Source: Phyllobacterium chamaecytisi
GTDB taxonomy: Bacteria; Pseudomonadota; Alphaproteobacteria; Rhizobiales; Rhizobiaceae
Assembly (NCBI RefSeq): GCF_020164455.1
Contig: NZ_JAIQWW010000002.1
Location: 62,001-126,000, forward strand
Reading direction: 5' to 3'
Length of the DNA stretch: 64,000 nt
The stretch's first letter is position 1. Each line of letters begins with the position of its first letter. Below, in pieces: positions 17,121 through 26,264 of this stretch. The notes below the pieces were generated by a model. The model saw only the letters and a program-made list of their open reading frames with translations, made no database searches and was not told the origin of the DNA. The position numbers were made by a program, and so were the translations under genes.

Positions 17121-18419
17121 ATGCAGACGGGGAATGCATTCACGACGCCCTTCGGGCGGCGGTCGCTGTCGCTTGGCATGCTGGCAATACAGGCACAGGC
17201 GCAGGAGATCGATCCGGAAGCGTCGATCGACAAATGGAAACTGTTTCGTAGCCTGTGTGAGGCGAGGGCACTGATCGGAATCTCCGATCGGGCGCTTGTC
17301 GTTTTGAATGCTCTTTTGACATTCTATCCACAGACCGAGCTTTGTGAGGCCAACGGCCTCGTGGTGTTTCCATCAAATATGCAACTTTCACTGCGCGCGC
17401 ACGGTATGGCGCCGGCGACGCTACGGCGGCATTTGAGTGCGCTGGTGGAAACAGGACTGATTTTCCGCAAGGACAGCCCCAATGGCAAGCGCTACGCCCG
17501 CAAGGCGAGGGCAGGGGAGGGTGGCGAGGCATTCGGCTTCTCATTGGCACCATTGGTCTCGCGTGCGGCTGAATTTGAAGTTTTGGCCGAACAGGTGCGT
17601 TCGGAGCGGTTGCAACTGAAGCTGATGAAGGAGCGCGTCACCCTGCTACGCCGCGATATCGTCAAGCTGATCGAACTCGGCTTTGAGGAACTGCCGCACA
17701 TCGACTGGAGCGCCCAATACTCGCGGTTTCGTACGGTCATTGGCGACATTCCGCGCCAGGCAACGATTGACGATCTGGAGCCAGCTGTCGATGGACTGGA
17801 ATGTCTCCATCTGGAGATATCCAATCTATTGGAAGATAAGCTCAATTCTCAAAAAACAAGCGCCAAAGAGTCTCATTCTGAGCGCCACAAACATAATTCA
17901 AACACCCAATCCACCTCTGACCTTGAACCCGGCTTTAGAAAAACCCAAGGGGCAAAAACTGCGCTGGAACCTGAAACAGAAGTGGCTATTGAGACACGAG
18001 GCAGCGAAGCGATTACAATCCTATTGGAGAGGGGAGGGGGCGATGGTACAGACGCCGGGCTCTCTGATGCCAAACCGGTGCCGCTCGGCCTTGTGCGCCA
18101 AGCTTGTCCGCAAATTGTTGTCTATGCGAGGAACGGTATCGCAAATTGGTCTGATCTGATGGCGGCGGCCGTTGTCGTCCGCTCGATGCTTGGCGTCAGC
18201 CCCTCAGCATACGAGGAAGCCTGCGAGATCCTGGGACAGGAAAATGCGGCCATCGCCATTGCATGCATCCTCGAACGCGCCGAGCAGATCAATTCCGCCG
18301 GCGGCTATTTGAGAGCGCTCACCGACAAGGCGGGGAGGGGCGAGTTCTCGGTCTGGCCGATGGTGTTGGCGCAACTTAGAGCCAACGGCTCGCACGTCCG
18401 ATTGGTCACCGCAAAATGA
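17121..18419 (+). CDS. repC: Replication initiation protein RepC
   Basis: 432-residue initiator specific to repABC replicons. The N-terminal half has the conserved winged-helix stretch (LSRLC-type region, then LVVFPSNMQLSLRAHGMAPATLRRHLSALVETGLIFRKDSPNGKRYARK, about residues 80-130) and the C-terminal half has the compact helical domain ending GRGEFSVWPMVLAQLRANG. RepC initiates at an origin lying inside its own gene. Its translation is limited by the antisense RNA upstream. The ribosome site GAAAGGTGAAAAG precedes the ATG. Confidence 0.95.
   Translation: MQTGNAFTTPFGRRSLSLGMLAIQAQAQEIDPEASIDKWKLFRSLCEARALIGISDRALVVLNALLTFYPQTELCEANGLVVFPSNMQLSLRAHGMAPATLRRHLSALVETGLIFRKDSPNGKRYARKARAGEGGEAFGFSLAPLVSRAAEFEVLAEQVRSERLQLKLMKERVTLLRRDIVKLIELGFEELPHIDWSAQYSRFRTVIGDIPRQATIDDLEPAVDGLECLHLEISNLLEDKLNSQKTSAKESHSERHKHNSNTQSTSDLEPGFRKTQGAKTALEPETEVAIETRGSEAITILLERGGGDGTDAGLSDAKPVPLGLVRQACPQIVVYARNGIANWSDLMAAAVVVRSMLGVSPSAYEEACEILGQENAAIAIACILERAEQINSAGGYLRALTDKAGRGEFSVWPMVLAQLRANGSHVRLVTAK
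17830..17960. other. Probable origin of replication inside repC (AT-rich segment)
   Basis: This stretch of repC is clearly more A/T-rich than its surroundings (runs such as CTCAAAAAACAAG and CATAATTCAAACACCC) and encodes a low-complexity linker in RepC. Replication of repABC replicons is known to start within the AT-rich middle of repC. The boundaries are estimates made by eye. Confidence 0.5.
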
Positions 18420-18837
18420 ACCAATATTTGGCATCTGGAAGTAGCAACGATAACTTAAAATATCAGCGCTTTGTCGGGCAGTGTATCTCGCAATGAAGGT
18501 TAGGCGTCCAAGATGGATGAGACGAGAAACCCAACGGCGAGCGCCATAGCTAAAAAGATTTAGGTGATTAGGAAGTCCAGTGAACGGAACCTAATTGATA
18601 GTTAGATGCGGTATGAAGAAAAATATTAACCTAAACAGGATCTTAATGAGAACTCGCTTGCTCTAGGAAAGTGCAGGCGGCGTGCCGATCAAAGTCGGAG
18701 ATAGATTAGCCGCTTTGGCAGCACCAAGGATGTTCCGTTCTATTTTTTCCTGGATCATCCGTAGCACAGAAATCTTTGTTGGCGGCCGCTCGATGAGAGC
18801 AGGCCGCTTTAAGGAAGACCTTGAAGCGCCGACGGTT
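18420..18837. other. Gene-free stretch downstream of repC
   Basis: 418 bases, more A/T-rich than average, with no reading frame that looks protein-like and no strong hairpin. Short open frames here (for example on the minus strand 18663-18848) have no ribosome site and unlikely composition. No additional parS-like 16-mer was seen. Confidence 0.5.
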
Positions 18838-19278
18838 TTAACCGACAAACATCTCGCGCAACCGAGCCAACATACCCCGCCTTGTCCCTTTAGGCACGAG
18901 CCGACGGATGTAATAGGCAGCCGTCGCGGCGTTTACTGTCGCGCCGAAATGGCAATAGCAAATGACATTGTGCAACTGGCGGTCAGTCAGCTGGAAGAAC
19001 CGTTTGGCTTCCCCATAACTGTCGTTTTCCAACCCGGCAGCGCGCAGGACAGGATCGTCGAACGCCACCGAGATCGGTGAGCCCTCTCCACGCATGGCAG
19101 CGCGCTGACTGGCAGGCTGATACTCTGTCTGATGCAACGTCGAAAGGCGCCGCTCAGGATTCTGTTCGAGCAGCGCCGCCCAACGCTCAAGACGTTGGCT
19201 TTTGGATAATGTTTGGCGGGGGTAGTCCTGATCGACCTCGGCGACGATCTGCAGTTGTTCAAGGGCATGATGCTTCAT
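18838..19278 (-). CDS. Conserved-looking hypothetical protein, helical
   Basis: 146-residue cytoplasmic protein of unknown function. A strong ribosome site (AGGAGG, 7 bases before ATG) supports the start. The sequence is mainly helical and charged (SKSQRLERWAALLEQNPERRL at 25-45), with a later segment holding Cys and His (VICYCHFGATVNAATAAYYIRRLV). No signal peptide or membrane helix is seen. It stands alone, converging on repC. It is more likely a real gene than a shadow because the opposite frames lack ribosome sites and normal composition. Confidence 0.72.
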   Translation of the reverse strand: MKHHALEQLQIVAEVDQDYPRQTLSKSQRLERWAALLEQNPERRLSTLHQTEYQPASQRAAMRGEGSPISVAFDDPVLRAAGLENDSYGEAKRFFQLTDRQLHNVICYCHFGATVNAATAAYYIRRLVPKGTRRGMLARLREMFVG

Positions 19279-19548
19279 TTTGGCCTCCTATTCTGACAAT
19301 AGTTGGTCCGCCCATTGCAATAAAACCCCGGAGACAAAAGTGACTCCAAAGGATCACGAAGTCCAATCACGTTGCGGCCTGGACTATTGCGTTCACAAAA
19401 ACGTGCTCCCGCCCAAGCAAAAAATTCCGGCCTGGCGATCTCGCGGGGTCAGCCTTCAAATGCCTGAAGTGGAACAATTGATTGCATAGGAACGTTGTTC
19501 TGCCAGACCAAACGCGTGCGCGGTCGCTAGCAACTTAGGAGGCCAACC

Positions 19549-19635
19549 ATGGATCTCACCACACTTCTTATCATAGTGCTTATACTGATTCTGCTGGGCG
19601 GAGGCGGCTGGTACGGCCGCGGACGCTGGTACTAG
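19549..19635 (+). CDS. 28-residue single-span membrane micropeptide
   Basis: AGGAGG at 19537-19542 is ideally spaced before an ATG that opens a 28-codon frame: an almost purely aliphatic helix (LTTLLIIVLILILLG) followed by GGGWYGRGRWY and a stop. The N-terminal half resembles the small hydrophobic proteins of the DUF3309 type but is shorter. The downstream hairpin at 19702-19727 would terminate its message. The function is unknown; a membrane-bound stress or accessory peptide is plausible. Confidence 0.65.
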   Translation: MDLTTLLIIVLILILLGGGGWYGRGRWY

Positions 19636-19701
19636 ATTGCAGCTGCGCATAAAAAATGAACCGGCTTTAAAAATCATCAATTTCAAGCAGGTCTTAGTAT
19701 G

Positions 19702-19735
19702 GAGGGGAGGTCAATTGATCTCCCCTCTTCATTTT
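19702..19735 (+). terminator. Hairpin terminator after the micropeptide gene
   Basis: GAGGGGAG (19702-19709) pairs with CTCCCCTC (19720-19727), and the stem can extend through the nearly self-complementary GTCAATTGAT between them. A T-rich tail (TTCATTTTG) follows. Confidence 0.75.
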
Positions 19736-19779
19736 GTTCAATCCTTACAATCCTCTGCTTTGGCCATGGCGGTTTGATC

Positions 19780-19933
19780 GCCTTTTTGTTGGGCCGGATG
19801 CGGAACCAATTCGGATTTCATTTGTTTTTTGGACGCTGATTTTCCAGGTCAGCTGGGCCCTTGTTGCAGCTGCGCCGCCAATATTCAGGGCTCACCAACT
19901 TGGCGGCGAGCCTTCAAACTCGCCGCCTTTTTT
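19780..19933 (+). ncRNA. Candidate small RNA ending in an orphan terminator (I)
   Basis: A perfect terminator, GGCGGCGAG (19902-19910) with CTCGCCGCC (19919-19927) and six T (19928-19933), occurs with no protein-like gene in front of it. The preceding 150 bases include other pairing segments (CAGCTGGGCCC...). A non-coding RNA transcribed rightward would explain it. The 5' end is a guess and the family is not recognised. Confidence 0.4.
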
Positions 19934-19944
19934 GGCTTGTCGTC

Positions 19945-20040
19945 AATTGCCCATTTGCTGGGTTGGTCCTGCGGCAACGGTCAGCAGCAATCGAATGACA
20001 ATATACCGAAGCCCGCTACGCAAGGTAGCGGGCTTTCTCT
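19945..20040 (+). ncRNA. Candidate small RNA ending in an orphan terminator (II)
   Basis: AAGCCCGCTAC (20009-20019) pairs perfectly with GTAGCGGGCTT (20025-20035), followed by TCTCTCCC. It comes only about 75 bases after another orphan terminator, suggesting two tandem small transcripts. The hairpin may alternatively serve the minus-strand DUF1236 gene, whose stop lies 34 bases to the right: on that strand the stem is followed by TTCGG, not a T-run. The 5' end is unknown. Confidence 0.35.
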
Positions 20041-20068
20041 CCCATTCGTCAGACCGGCAAAGTTTTAA

Positions 20069-20358
20069 TTAATTGGACAGATAGATAACTTTTCGATCTT
20101 TCGTCGAAACGATGACCGGCTGCTTCTTTACATAGACGTAACTGTAGTCCGGGCTCTCCGGTATAGGTACCAGCTCGACATCCTCGGGGATTGCGGTTCC
20201 GACGGCTACATCCTCATCGATCATGATGTCCTCAGACGGGTTGGCGATCACATAGTCCCGCGCCGGCTGGGGCACTTCCACGATGACGGTATCTTGTGCG
20301 AGCACCTGACCGGCTCCGCAAACATCAATGCAGCGGTTAGAAGAAGTATGCGTTTCAT
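20069..20358 (-). pseudogene. DUF1236-type periplasmic protein with a one-base frameshift in the signal peptide
   Basis: The mature part (frame from about 20319 down to 20069) ends DYSYVYVKKQPVIVSTKDRKVIYL, the characteristic DUF1236 repeat ending of small rhizobial secreted proteins. Its frame has no ATG, only an unsupported GTG at 20305. An ATG at 20358 with ribosome site GGGAGAG opens a perfect signal-peptide start, MKRILLLTAALMF, but in a frame shifted by one base; adding one base near 20319 would join it to GAGQVLAQD with an ideal cleavage site. The gene therefore looks recently broken, or the base is a sequencing error. Confidence 0.7.
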
Positions 20359-20489
20359 GGGTTTACTCTCCCTTGATTTACCCTTCCCTTCAGCATGCCT
20401 AATCGACGGTGGGCGATTTGGTTCCGAACGCGAGACCAGATACCTGTCGCGGAACTCTCGTTGCTCAGATGGGGAATATCGGGCGATCG

Positions 20490-21551
20490 TCAGGTAACGA
20501 CGTGCAATCCAGGCTTGCCCGTCTCAACTGAACCAATGATCCGGGCTGCAGGATAACCCGCAGCCGTGATCTCCTGGAGCAGGTCCAATGCACGTCCTGC
20601 GCTGCAGGAAACGAGTAGCCCGCCAGAGGTCTGGGGATCGGACAGCAGGTGCCGCCGCCATAGGGGGAAATCGCCGGGCAATTCGACGTCTGCACCGTAG
20701 CTTGCCCAATTGCGATGCGAGGCACCGGTGACGAAACCTTCCTTTGCGAGTTCGGCGCCGTGGATAAAAACGGCAATATCGTCCGCGCGCAGCGAGATGT
20801 GCACATTCGACCCTCTTGCCATCTCAAGGGCATGGCCAAGAATGCCGAAGCCGGTGACATCGGTCATGGCATGCACATCCGCATCCTTGGCGAGTTCGCT
20901 GCCAATGCGGTTGAGGAGCGTCGTCGATGCGATGAGTTCGGCATAGGCATCCGCCGGCAACATGCCTTTCTTGAACGCCGCCGAGTAGATACCGACACCA
21001 AGCGCCTTGGTCAGGATCAGCGTGTCACCGGGCTTGGCGCCGCTGTTGCGCCGCAGACTGGCAACGGGGCAAGTGCCGATGACCGCCAGGCCGTAGATCG
21101 GCTCGGGAGAATCGATCGAATGGCCGCCGGCGACAGGGATACCGGCCTCGGAGCAGATGGCGCTTCCGCCCTTCAGGATCTCGCGCACCATCTCGGCCGG
21201 CAGCTTGTCGATCGGCATGCCGAGAATGGCGAGTGCCATGATCGGTTTTCCGCCCATTGCATAGACATCCGAGATCGCATTGGTTGCTGCTATCCGGCCG
21301 AAGTCGAAAGGATCATCCACCATCGGCATGAAGAAGTCGGTCGTCGCGATCACGCAGGTTTCGTCATCGAGCTGCCAGACTGCGGCATCGTCACCGGTTT
21401 CGGTTCCGACAAGCAGCCGCTCAAACGGTCCGGCGACGGGTTGATCCGCAAGCAATTGCTGCAAGACAGACGGTGCCAGCTTGCATCCGCATCCGCCACC
21501 ATGGGACAGAGAGGTCAGGCGGATCGGCGACGACGAGGTTCGGTCATCCAT
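20490..21551 (-). CDS. selD: Selenide, water dikinase SelD
   Basis: 353-residue ATP-dependent enzyme that makes selenophosphate from selenide, the selenium donor for selenocysteine. The catalytic region reads [12 protein letters not shown] (residues about 15-26), so this is the Cys form rather than a selenoprotein. The ATP-binding and Mg-binding Asp segments ([23 protein letters not shown], about 55-80) are intact. It lies downstream of, and in line with, a transglutaminase-like gene (38-base gap) and is transcribed away from the formate dehydrogenase and selAB genes that need its product. Confidence 0.96.
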   Translation of the reverse strand: MDDRTSSSPIRLTSLSHGGGCGCKLAPSVLQQLLADQPVAGPFERLLVGTETGDDAAVWQLDDETCVIATTDFFMPMVDDPFDFGRIAATNAISDVYAMGGKPIMALAILGMPIDKLPAEMVREILKGGSAICSEAGIPVAGGHSIDSPEPIYGLAVIGTCPVASLRRNSGAKPGDTLILTKALGVGIYSAAFKKGMLPADAYAELIASTTLLNRIGSELAKDADVHAMTDVTGFGILGHALEMARGSNVHISLRADDIAVFIHGAELAKEGFVTGASHRNWASYGADVELPGDFPLWRRHLLSDPQTSGGLLVSCSAGRALDLLQEITAAGYPAARIIGSVETGKPGLHVVT

Positions 21552-21589
21552 GATGCGGCTCCATACGATTTTGCGAAATCGAGATCAGG

Positions 21590-22690
21590 TCAGATCGTGA
21601 TCTCTCGTGACCGGATCGTATATCTGAACGCGTCGGGTTCAAGGCAATCAAGCCTGACCGACGCTACTTCCGCCTGCGGGTACATCAGGAAATTGAGTGC
21701 CGCTTCGCTCGAACCGGGCAATATCACGTCGCGGGCGTCATTATAGGCGATCCAATTGCCTTCCCAGGCGCCAAACAGCGTCTCGCGCGCCGCAACCACC
21801 TTGGGATTGTCAGCCGGAAGACCGCCATCCGCCTCCTCAAGCATGACTTTTCGAACATCCGCCGGGTCGACGGGCACCCAGCCAAAGTCAGAAAGATAGA
21901 CTTCCGCCCGGCAATGCTGTGCTTTGGTGACGATCTCGTTCTTGGCGCCGAGGCTCTTGTAGCCGAAGTTGGATGGCGCAACCCGCAGACCGTAAATATC
22001 GCGCGCAGGCAGACCAGCGGCTCGGGCAAGGCCGACATAGAGAGCGTTCAGATCGGCACATTTGCCGCCAAGGTCGCCGCTCCTCAACATGGCCACGACA
22101 TCACCGGAACCGCAGCCACGCGTGGCGGCATTCCGGTACGTGTTCTCAACCACCCAATCGTAGATCAGCTTCGCCTTTTCGATCTCGTTTGCGGTATTGC
22201 CGACGATCCTGTCGGATGTTTCCTTGACGATGCCATCGATGGGGACAAGTCGGCTGCCGGCCAGATATCGTGCGCGCTCGTCAGTGTTGAGCGGCGTGGG
22301 GTTTACTGGCTTTGAAAGATCGATGGCGCGATCGCGCGTGGCGACACGGCCGATGATCTCGACGGCAGGTGCTACGCTGCCGGCTCTCCATTCAACAAGC
22401 AGCATGTCAGTGTCATTAGCCGGGCTGTGCACGATCCTGGCGCCGGGCGCATTGGTCGTCCAGGTGCTTGTCTCGGGCCGGCTCCAGTCGCTGGCGCTGA
22501 AACCAGGCAATGGAATCCATGCGCGCCCGGTGCCCTCGGTGCCTGACGGCTCAATACGGGTTGTGATTTCGAAGGTCCGCCAGGCGGCAGGCTTTGGCGC
22601 AAAAGAAGAGCCCGCAAACACCCGTCCTGGTATTGCGGTCGCTACAGACGTTGCGGCGGCGAGTTTCAGGAATTCGCGTCGATCGATCAT
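21590..22690 (-). CDS. Tat-exported transglutaminase-like domain protein
   Basis: 366-residue periplasmic protein. A Tat signal (DRREFLKLAAATSVATAI, cleavage near VFAG) leads to a C-terminal transglutaminase-like core at about residues 190-300: Cys in GGKCADLNALYVGLARAAGLPAR, His in QHCRAEVYL and Asp in GWVPVDPADV, the Cys-His-Asp triad in order. The ATG at 22690 has GGGAGGG upstream; an earlier in-frame start adds five unlikely residues. The target is unknown. Position next to selD suggests a link to the selenium/formate region, but that is context only. Confidence 0.85.
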   Translation of the reverse strand: MIDRREFLKLAAATSVATAIPGRVFAGSSFAPKPAAWRTFEITTRIEPSGTEGTGRAWIPLPGFSASDWSRPETSTWTTNAPGARIVHSPANDTDMLLVEWRAGSVAPAVEIIGRVATRDRAIDLSKPVNPTPLNTDERARYLAGSRLVPIDGIVKETSDRIVGNTANEIEKAKLIYDWVVENTYRNAATRGCGSGDVVAMLRSGDLGGKCADLNALYVGLARAAGLPARDIYGLRVAPSNFGYKSLGAKNEIVTKAQHCRAEVYLSDFGWVPVDPADVRKVMLEEADGGLPADNPKVVAARETLFGAWEGNWIAYNDARDVILPGSSEAALNFLMYPQAEVASVRLDCLEPDAFRYTIRSREITI

Positions 22691-23168
22691 TTCATGCCCT
22701 CCCAATTTGATGACATCAACGGCATTGGCAGACAGCTAAAGTGTACGTGGTGAAAGCTTTTCGAGTTTTGCGGAAGACAGGAGGGCACGCACCAGAAAAA
22801 GCCCGCCGGTTCCCGGGAGCATTCTGCGTCGAAAGCATCATGACGACTGCCCCGAAACTCGGGAGCGACGAGTAAGCTCACCTTTTTATTCTTGTCCATT
22901 TGAGGTTGAACGTCAATTCGTCATTGCTGACTTTCGCGTGTACCCCGAATTGAGCAGTAAAGGCGACGAGTAGTATAATACCGGTGGCATTCGCCGGGAT
23001 GGTCGCACTGCTCATTTTAATTTGATCATTACATTCATATTTTATCGCTTCTTATTGATTTGACAATAGAATGGGGTCAGGTAGGATTTTACTTGAAATG
23101 CCAATGGTTTGTGTCTGATCTCCGGCGTGCTTTATCGGCAGAGCCGGTTTAAAGGGAGATAACATGCT
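22691..23168. other. Intergenic region between the divergent transglutaminase-selD and fdn-sel operons
   Basis: 478 bases, A/T-rich toward the right end. It must hold both divergent promoters. A TTGACA/TAGGAT pair (23060-23087, 16-base spacer) fits the rightward operon. A 70-codon minus frame at 22687-22899 lacks a ribosome site and is not believed to be a gene. No clear FNR-like or ModE-like palindrome was found. Confidence 0.5.
23060..23087 (+). promoter_or_regulatory. Candidate sigma-70-type promoter of the fdnGHI-fdhE-selAB operon
   Basis: TTGACA at 23060-23065 and TAGGAT at 23082-23087 with a 16-base spacer, about 80 bases before fdnG. The -35 is perfect, the -10 is moderate. Confidence 0.45.
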
Positions 23169-26100
23169 ATGAACATGGAACTCTCGCGGCGCCAGTTTCT
23201 TGCGGCGACCGGCGCGGGTGTTGCGGGTACGGCGCTTGGCGCCTTTGGCTTCGGCGAGATCGAAGCCGCCCATGCCGAAGCGATCCGCGCTTTCAAACTC
23301 GTAAACACCACCGAAACCCGAAACACCTGCCCCTATTGCTCGGTTGCATGCGGTATCATCATGTACTCGAAGGGCGACCTGAAAAAGGGCGAAAAGGCCG
23401 AGATCGTCCATATCGAGGGCGACACCGACCATCCGACAAATCGCGGAACGCTATGCCCGAAGGGCGCCGCCCTGCTCGACTTCGTCAAGGCCGAGACACG
23501 CCTGAAATATCCGATGGTCCGCAAACCCGGCTCGGACAAGTTCGAGCGTATCTCCTGGAATGACGCGCTTGATCGCATCGCCCGGCTGATGAAGGACGAC
23601 CGCGACGGCAATTTCGTCCAGAAGAACAATGACGGCGTGACCGTCAATCGATGGACGACAACCGGCTTCCTTGCCGCCTCCGCAACAACGAACGAAACAG
23701 CGTTTGCCACCTATAAGGTGGTGCGCAGCGCTGGAATGCTGGTATTCGATAACCAGGCACGTGTCTGACACGGCCCAACGGTGTCCAGTTTGGGCCCAAC
23801 ATTTGGCCGTGGTGCAATGACCAATTCCTGGACTGATATCAGGAATACGGATCTTGTTGTCATCATGGGCGGCAATGCCGCGGAAGCCCACCCTTGCGGT
23901 TTCAAATGGGTCACGGAGGCAAAGGCCAACCGTGGTGCCAAGCTTATCGTCGTCGATCCCCGCTTCACACGCTCTGCGTCGGTGGCTGATTTCTATGCAC
24001 CGATCCGTCAGGGATCGGACATAGCCTTCCTGCTTGGTGTGATGAATTACTGCATCAAGAACGACAAGGTGCAGTGGGATTATGTGAAGGCATTCACCAA
24101 TGCCGCCTTCATCGTCAAGGACGGCTTCGAATACAAGGACGGCCTGTTTACCGGTTACGATGAGACAAAGCGCGACTATGACAAGTCGACCTGGAATTAT
24201 GTGATCGGCGACGATGGTTACGCTGTGGTCGATGACACGCTGACCAATCCACGGTGCGTGTGGAACCTGTTGAAAGCGCATATCTCCATCTATACGCCCG
24301 AAATGGTCGAGCGCATCTGTGGCACACCCAAGGAGAAGTTCCTCAAGGTTGCCGAGATGATCTCGGAATGCTCGACGCCGACCAAGACGATGACGTCCAT
24401 GTATGCGCTTGGCTGGACGCAGCATTCAAAGGGTTCGCAGAACATCCGCTCGATGGCGATGTTACAGCTCGTCCTCGGCAATATCGGCGTGCGCGGCGGT
24501 GGCATGAACGCACTGCGCGGGCACTCCAATATCCAGGGGCTGACCGATGTAGGCCTGATGTCGAACCTGCTTCCGGGCTATATGACGCTGCCAAACGAAA
24601 AAGAGGTGGATTTCGACAGCTACATGTCGACGCGCGGCTTCAAGCCACTCCGGCCCAACCAGACGAGCTACTGGCAGAATTACAAGAAATTCTTCGTCAG
24701 TTTCCTCAAGACGATGTGGGGCGCGGCGGCGACTCCGGAAAACCATTTCGCCTATGACTGGCTGCCCAAGCTCGATGTGCCGGGCTACGATGTGCTGCGC
24801 GCCTTTGAACTCATGAACCAGGGCAAGATGACAGGATACATCTGCCAGGGGTTCAACCCTCTGCTTGCAGCGCCAAACAGAACGAAGCTGACCGCATCAC
24901 TGTCGAAGCTCAAGTTCCTCGTGACGATGGATCCCCTGGACACGGAAACATCGCGGTTCTGGGAAAATCACGGCGAGTTCAACGACGTTGATCCTTCGCA
25001 AATCCAGACGGAGGTCTATCAATTGCCTTCGACCTGCTTTGCTGAAGACGAGGGCTCGCTCACCAATTCCGGGCGTTGGCTGCAGTGGCACTGGCCGGGC
25101 GGCACGGCTCCCGGTGAAGCCAAGACGGATAACTGGATCATGGCGCAGATCTATACGCGTCTGCGAGACCTTTACCGTAAGGAGGGTGGAGCGTTCCCCG
25201 ATCCGATCGTCAATCTCGACTGGTCCTATGCCGATCCGGGCGAGCCGACTGCCGAAGAACTTGCCAAGGAACTGAACGGCAAGGCGCTGACCCCGTTGAT
25301 GGATCCAACCGATCCGACCAAGGTGGTGGTCGAAGCCGGAAAGCTGGTGCCAAGCTTCGCCGCGTTGCGCGATGACGGCTCCACGACGAGCGGATGCTGG
25401 ATTTATTCCGGCTGCTTCAACGAGAACGGCAACAACATGGCCCGGCGCGATACATCGGACCCCGATGAGACCGGCGCTTACTCGAAATGGGCATTCTCGT
25501 GGCCCGTCAACCGCCGTATCCTCTACAATCGGGCTTCGGCGGACCTGAATGGCAAGGCCTGGGACCCCAGCCGCAAGCTGATCGAGTGGGACGGTCAGAA
25601 ATGGTCGGGCTACGACGTGCCGGATATTGCACCGACAGCCAAGCCGCAGGACGTCGGTCCATTCATCATGAACGCGGAGGGCGTATCGCGCCTCTTCGTC
25701 GTGGGCATGATGCGCGATGGTCCGTTCCCGTCTCACTACGAACCGTTCGAGTCGCCCGTCACAAACCTCATCGCCCCAAAAATCCGCGGCAATCCGGTGG
25801 CGCGGGTGTTCAAGGGTGATTTCGCGCAGTTTGCCGAACCGGCTTCGCAGGAATTTCCTTATGCGGCAACGTCCTACCGTCTTACCGAACATTTCCACTA
25901 TTGGACCAAGCATGTCTGGGTGAATGCCGTCCTGCAGCCGGAATTCTTCGTCGAGATATCGGAAGAACTCGCGAAGGAGAAAGGCATTGTCAAAGGCGGC
26001 TGGGTACGTGTGTGGTCGAAGCGCGGATCGATCAAGGCCAAGGCGGTGGTCACGAAGCGGATCAAACCTTTGATCTGCGACGGCAAGCCGGTTCATGTGG

Positions 26101-26255
26101 TGGGTATTCCGCTGCACTGGGGTTTCACGGGGGCAGCGAAGAAGGGCTTCGGTCCCAACTCGCTCACACCTTTCGTCGGTGACGCCAATATCGAGACGCC
26201 TGAATACAAGGCGTTCCTGGTCAATATCGAGCCCATCGCCGGGCCGGTGGCATAG
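23169..26255 (+). CDS. fdnG: Formate dehydrogenase-N alpha subunit FdnG, selenoprotein (in-frame UGA = Sec200)
   Basis: 1028-residue molybdenum/tungsten bis-MGD enzyme; the catalytic subunit oxidises formate in the periplasm. A Tat signal (SRRQFLAATGAG) precedes the [4Fe-4S] motif CPYCSVACG...CPKG (about 55-100). At 23766-23768 an in-frame TGA interrupts NQARV-HGPTV, exactly where FdnG/FdoG proteins have selenocysteine; the frame continues for another 828 codons with clear homology (GRGAMTN.W.D), and a SECIS hairpin follows the TGA. Automatic callers would split this gene at 23768. The operon is fdnG-fdnH-fdnI-fdhE-selA-selB-selC. Confidence 0.97.
23769..23811 (+). promoter_or_regulatory. Bacterial SECIS element of fdnG
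   Basis: Directly after the UGA codon, CACGGCC (23769-23775) pairs with GGCCGTG (23805-23811). The apical part has GG (23780-23781), a single unpaired T/U (23782), then GTCC pairing with GGGC (one T-G pair) around the loop AGTTT, then CC (23796-23797). The bulged U and small G/U-containing apical loop are the SelB-recognition features of bacterial SECIS hairpins, with the expected distance from UGA. Confidence 0.88.
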
Positions 26256-26264
26256 GAGGTTACC

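Noticed and set aside
19340-19489. A possible 49-codon gene with GTG start and GGAG ribosome site, continuing an open frame from 19280
   Set aside because: The ribosome site is plausible but the peptide has no recognisable feature, and the frame begins inside the ribosome site of the opposite-strand gene; evidence is too weak.
19734-20072. A 112-codon plus-strand frame
   Set aside because: It contains two strong terminator hairpins, has no ribosome site and has unlikely composition; the stretch is better read as non-coding RNA or intergenic DNA.
22687-22899. A 70-codon minus-strand frame upstream of the transglutaminase-like gene
   Set aside because: No ribosome site, overlaps the true start region and has a random-looking sequence.
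23169-23768. A short 199-codon formate dehydrogenase gene ending at TGA and a separate larger gene beginning at 23781
   Set aside because: Both are one frame; the TGA is at the known selenocysteine position and is followed by a SECIS hairpin.
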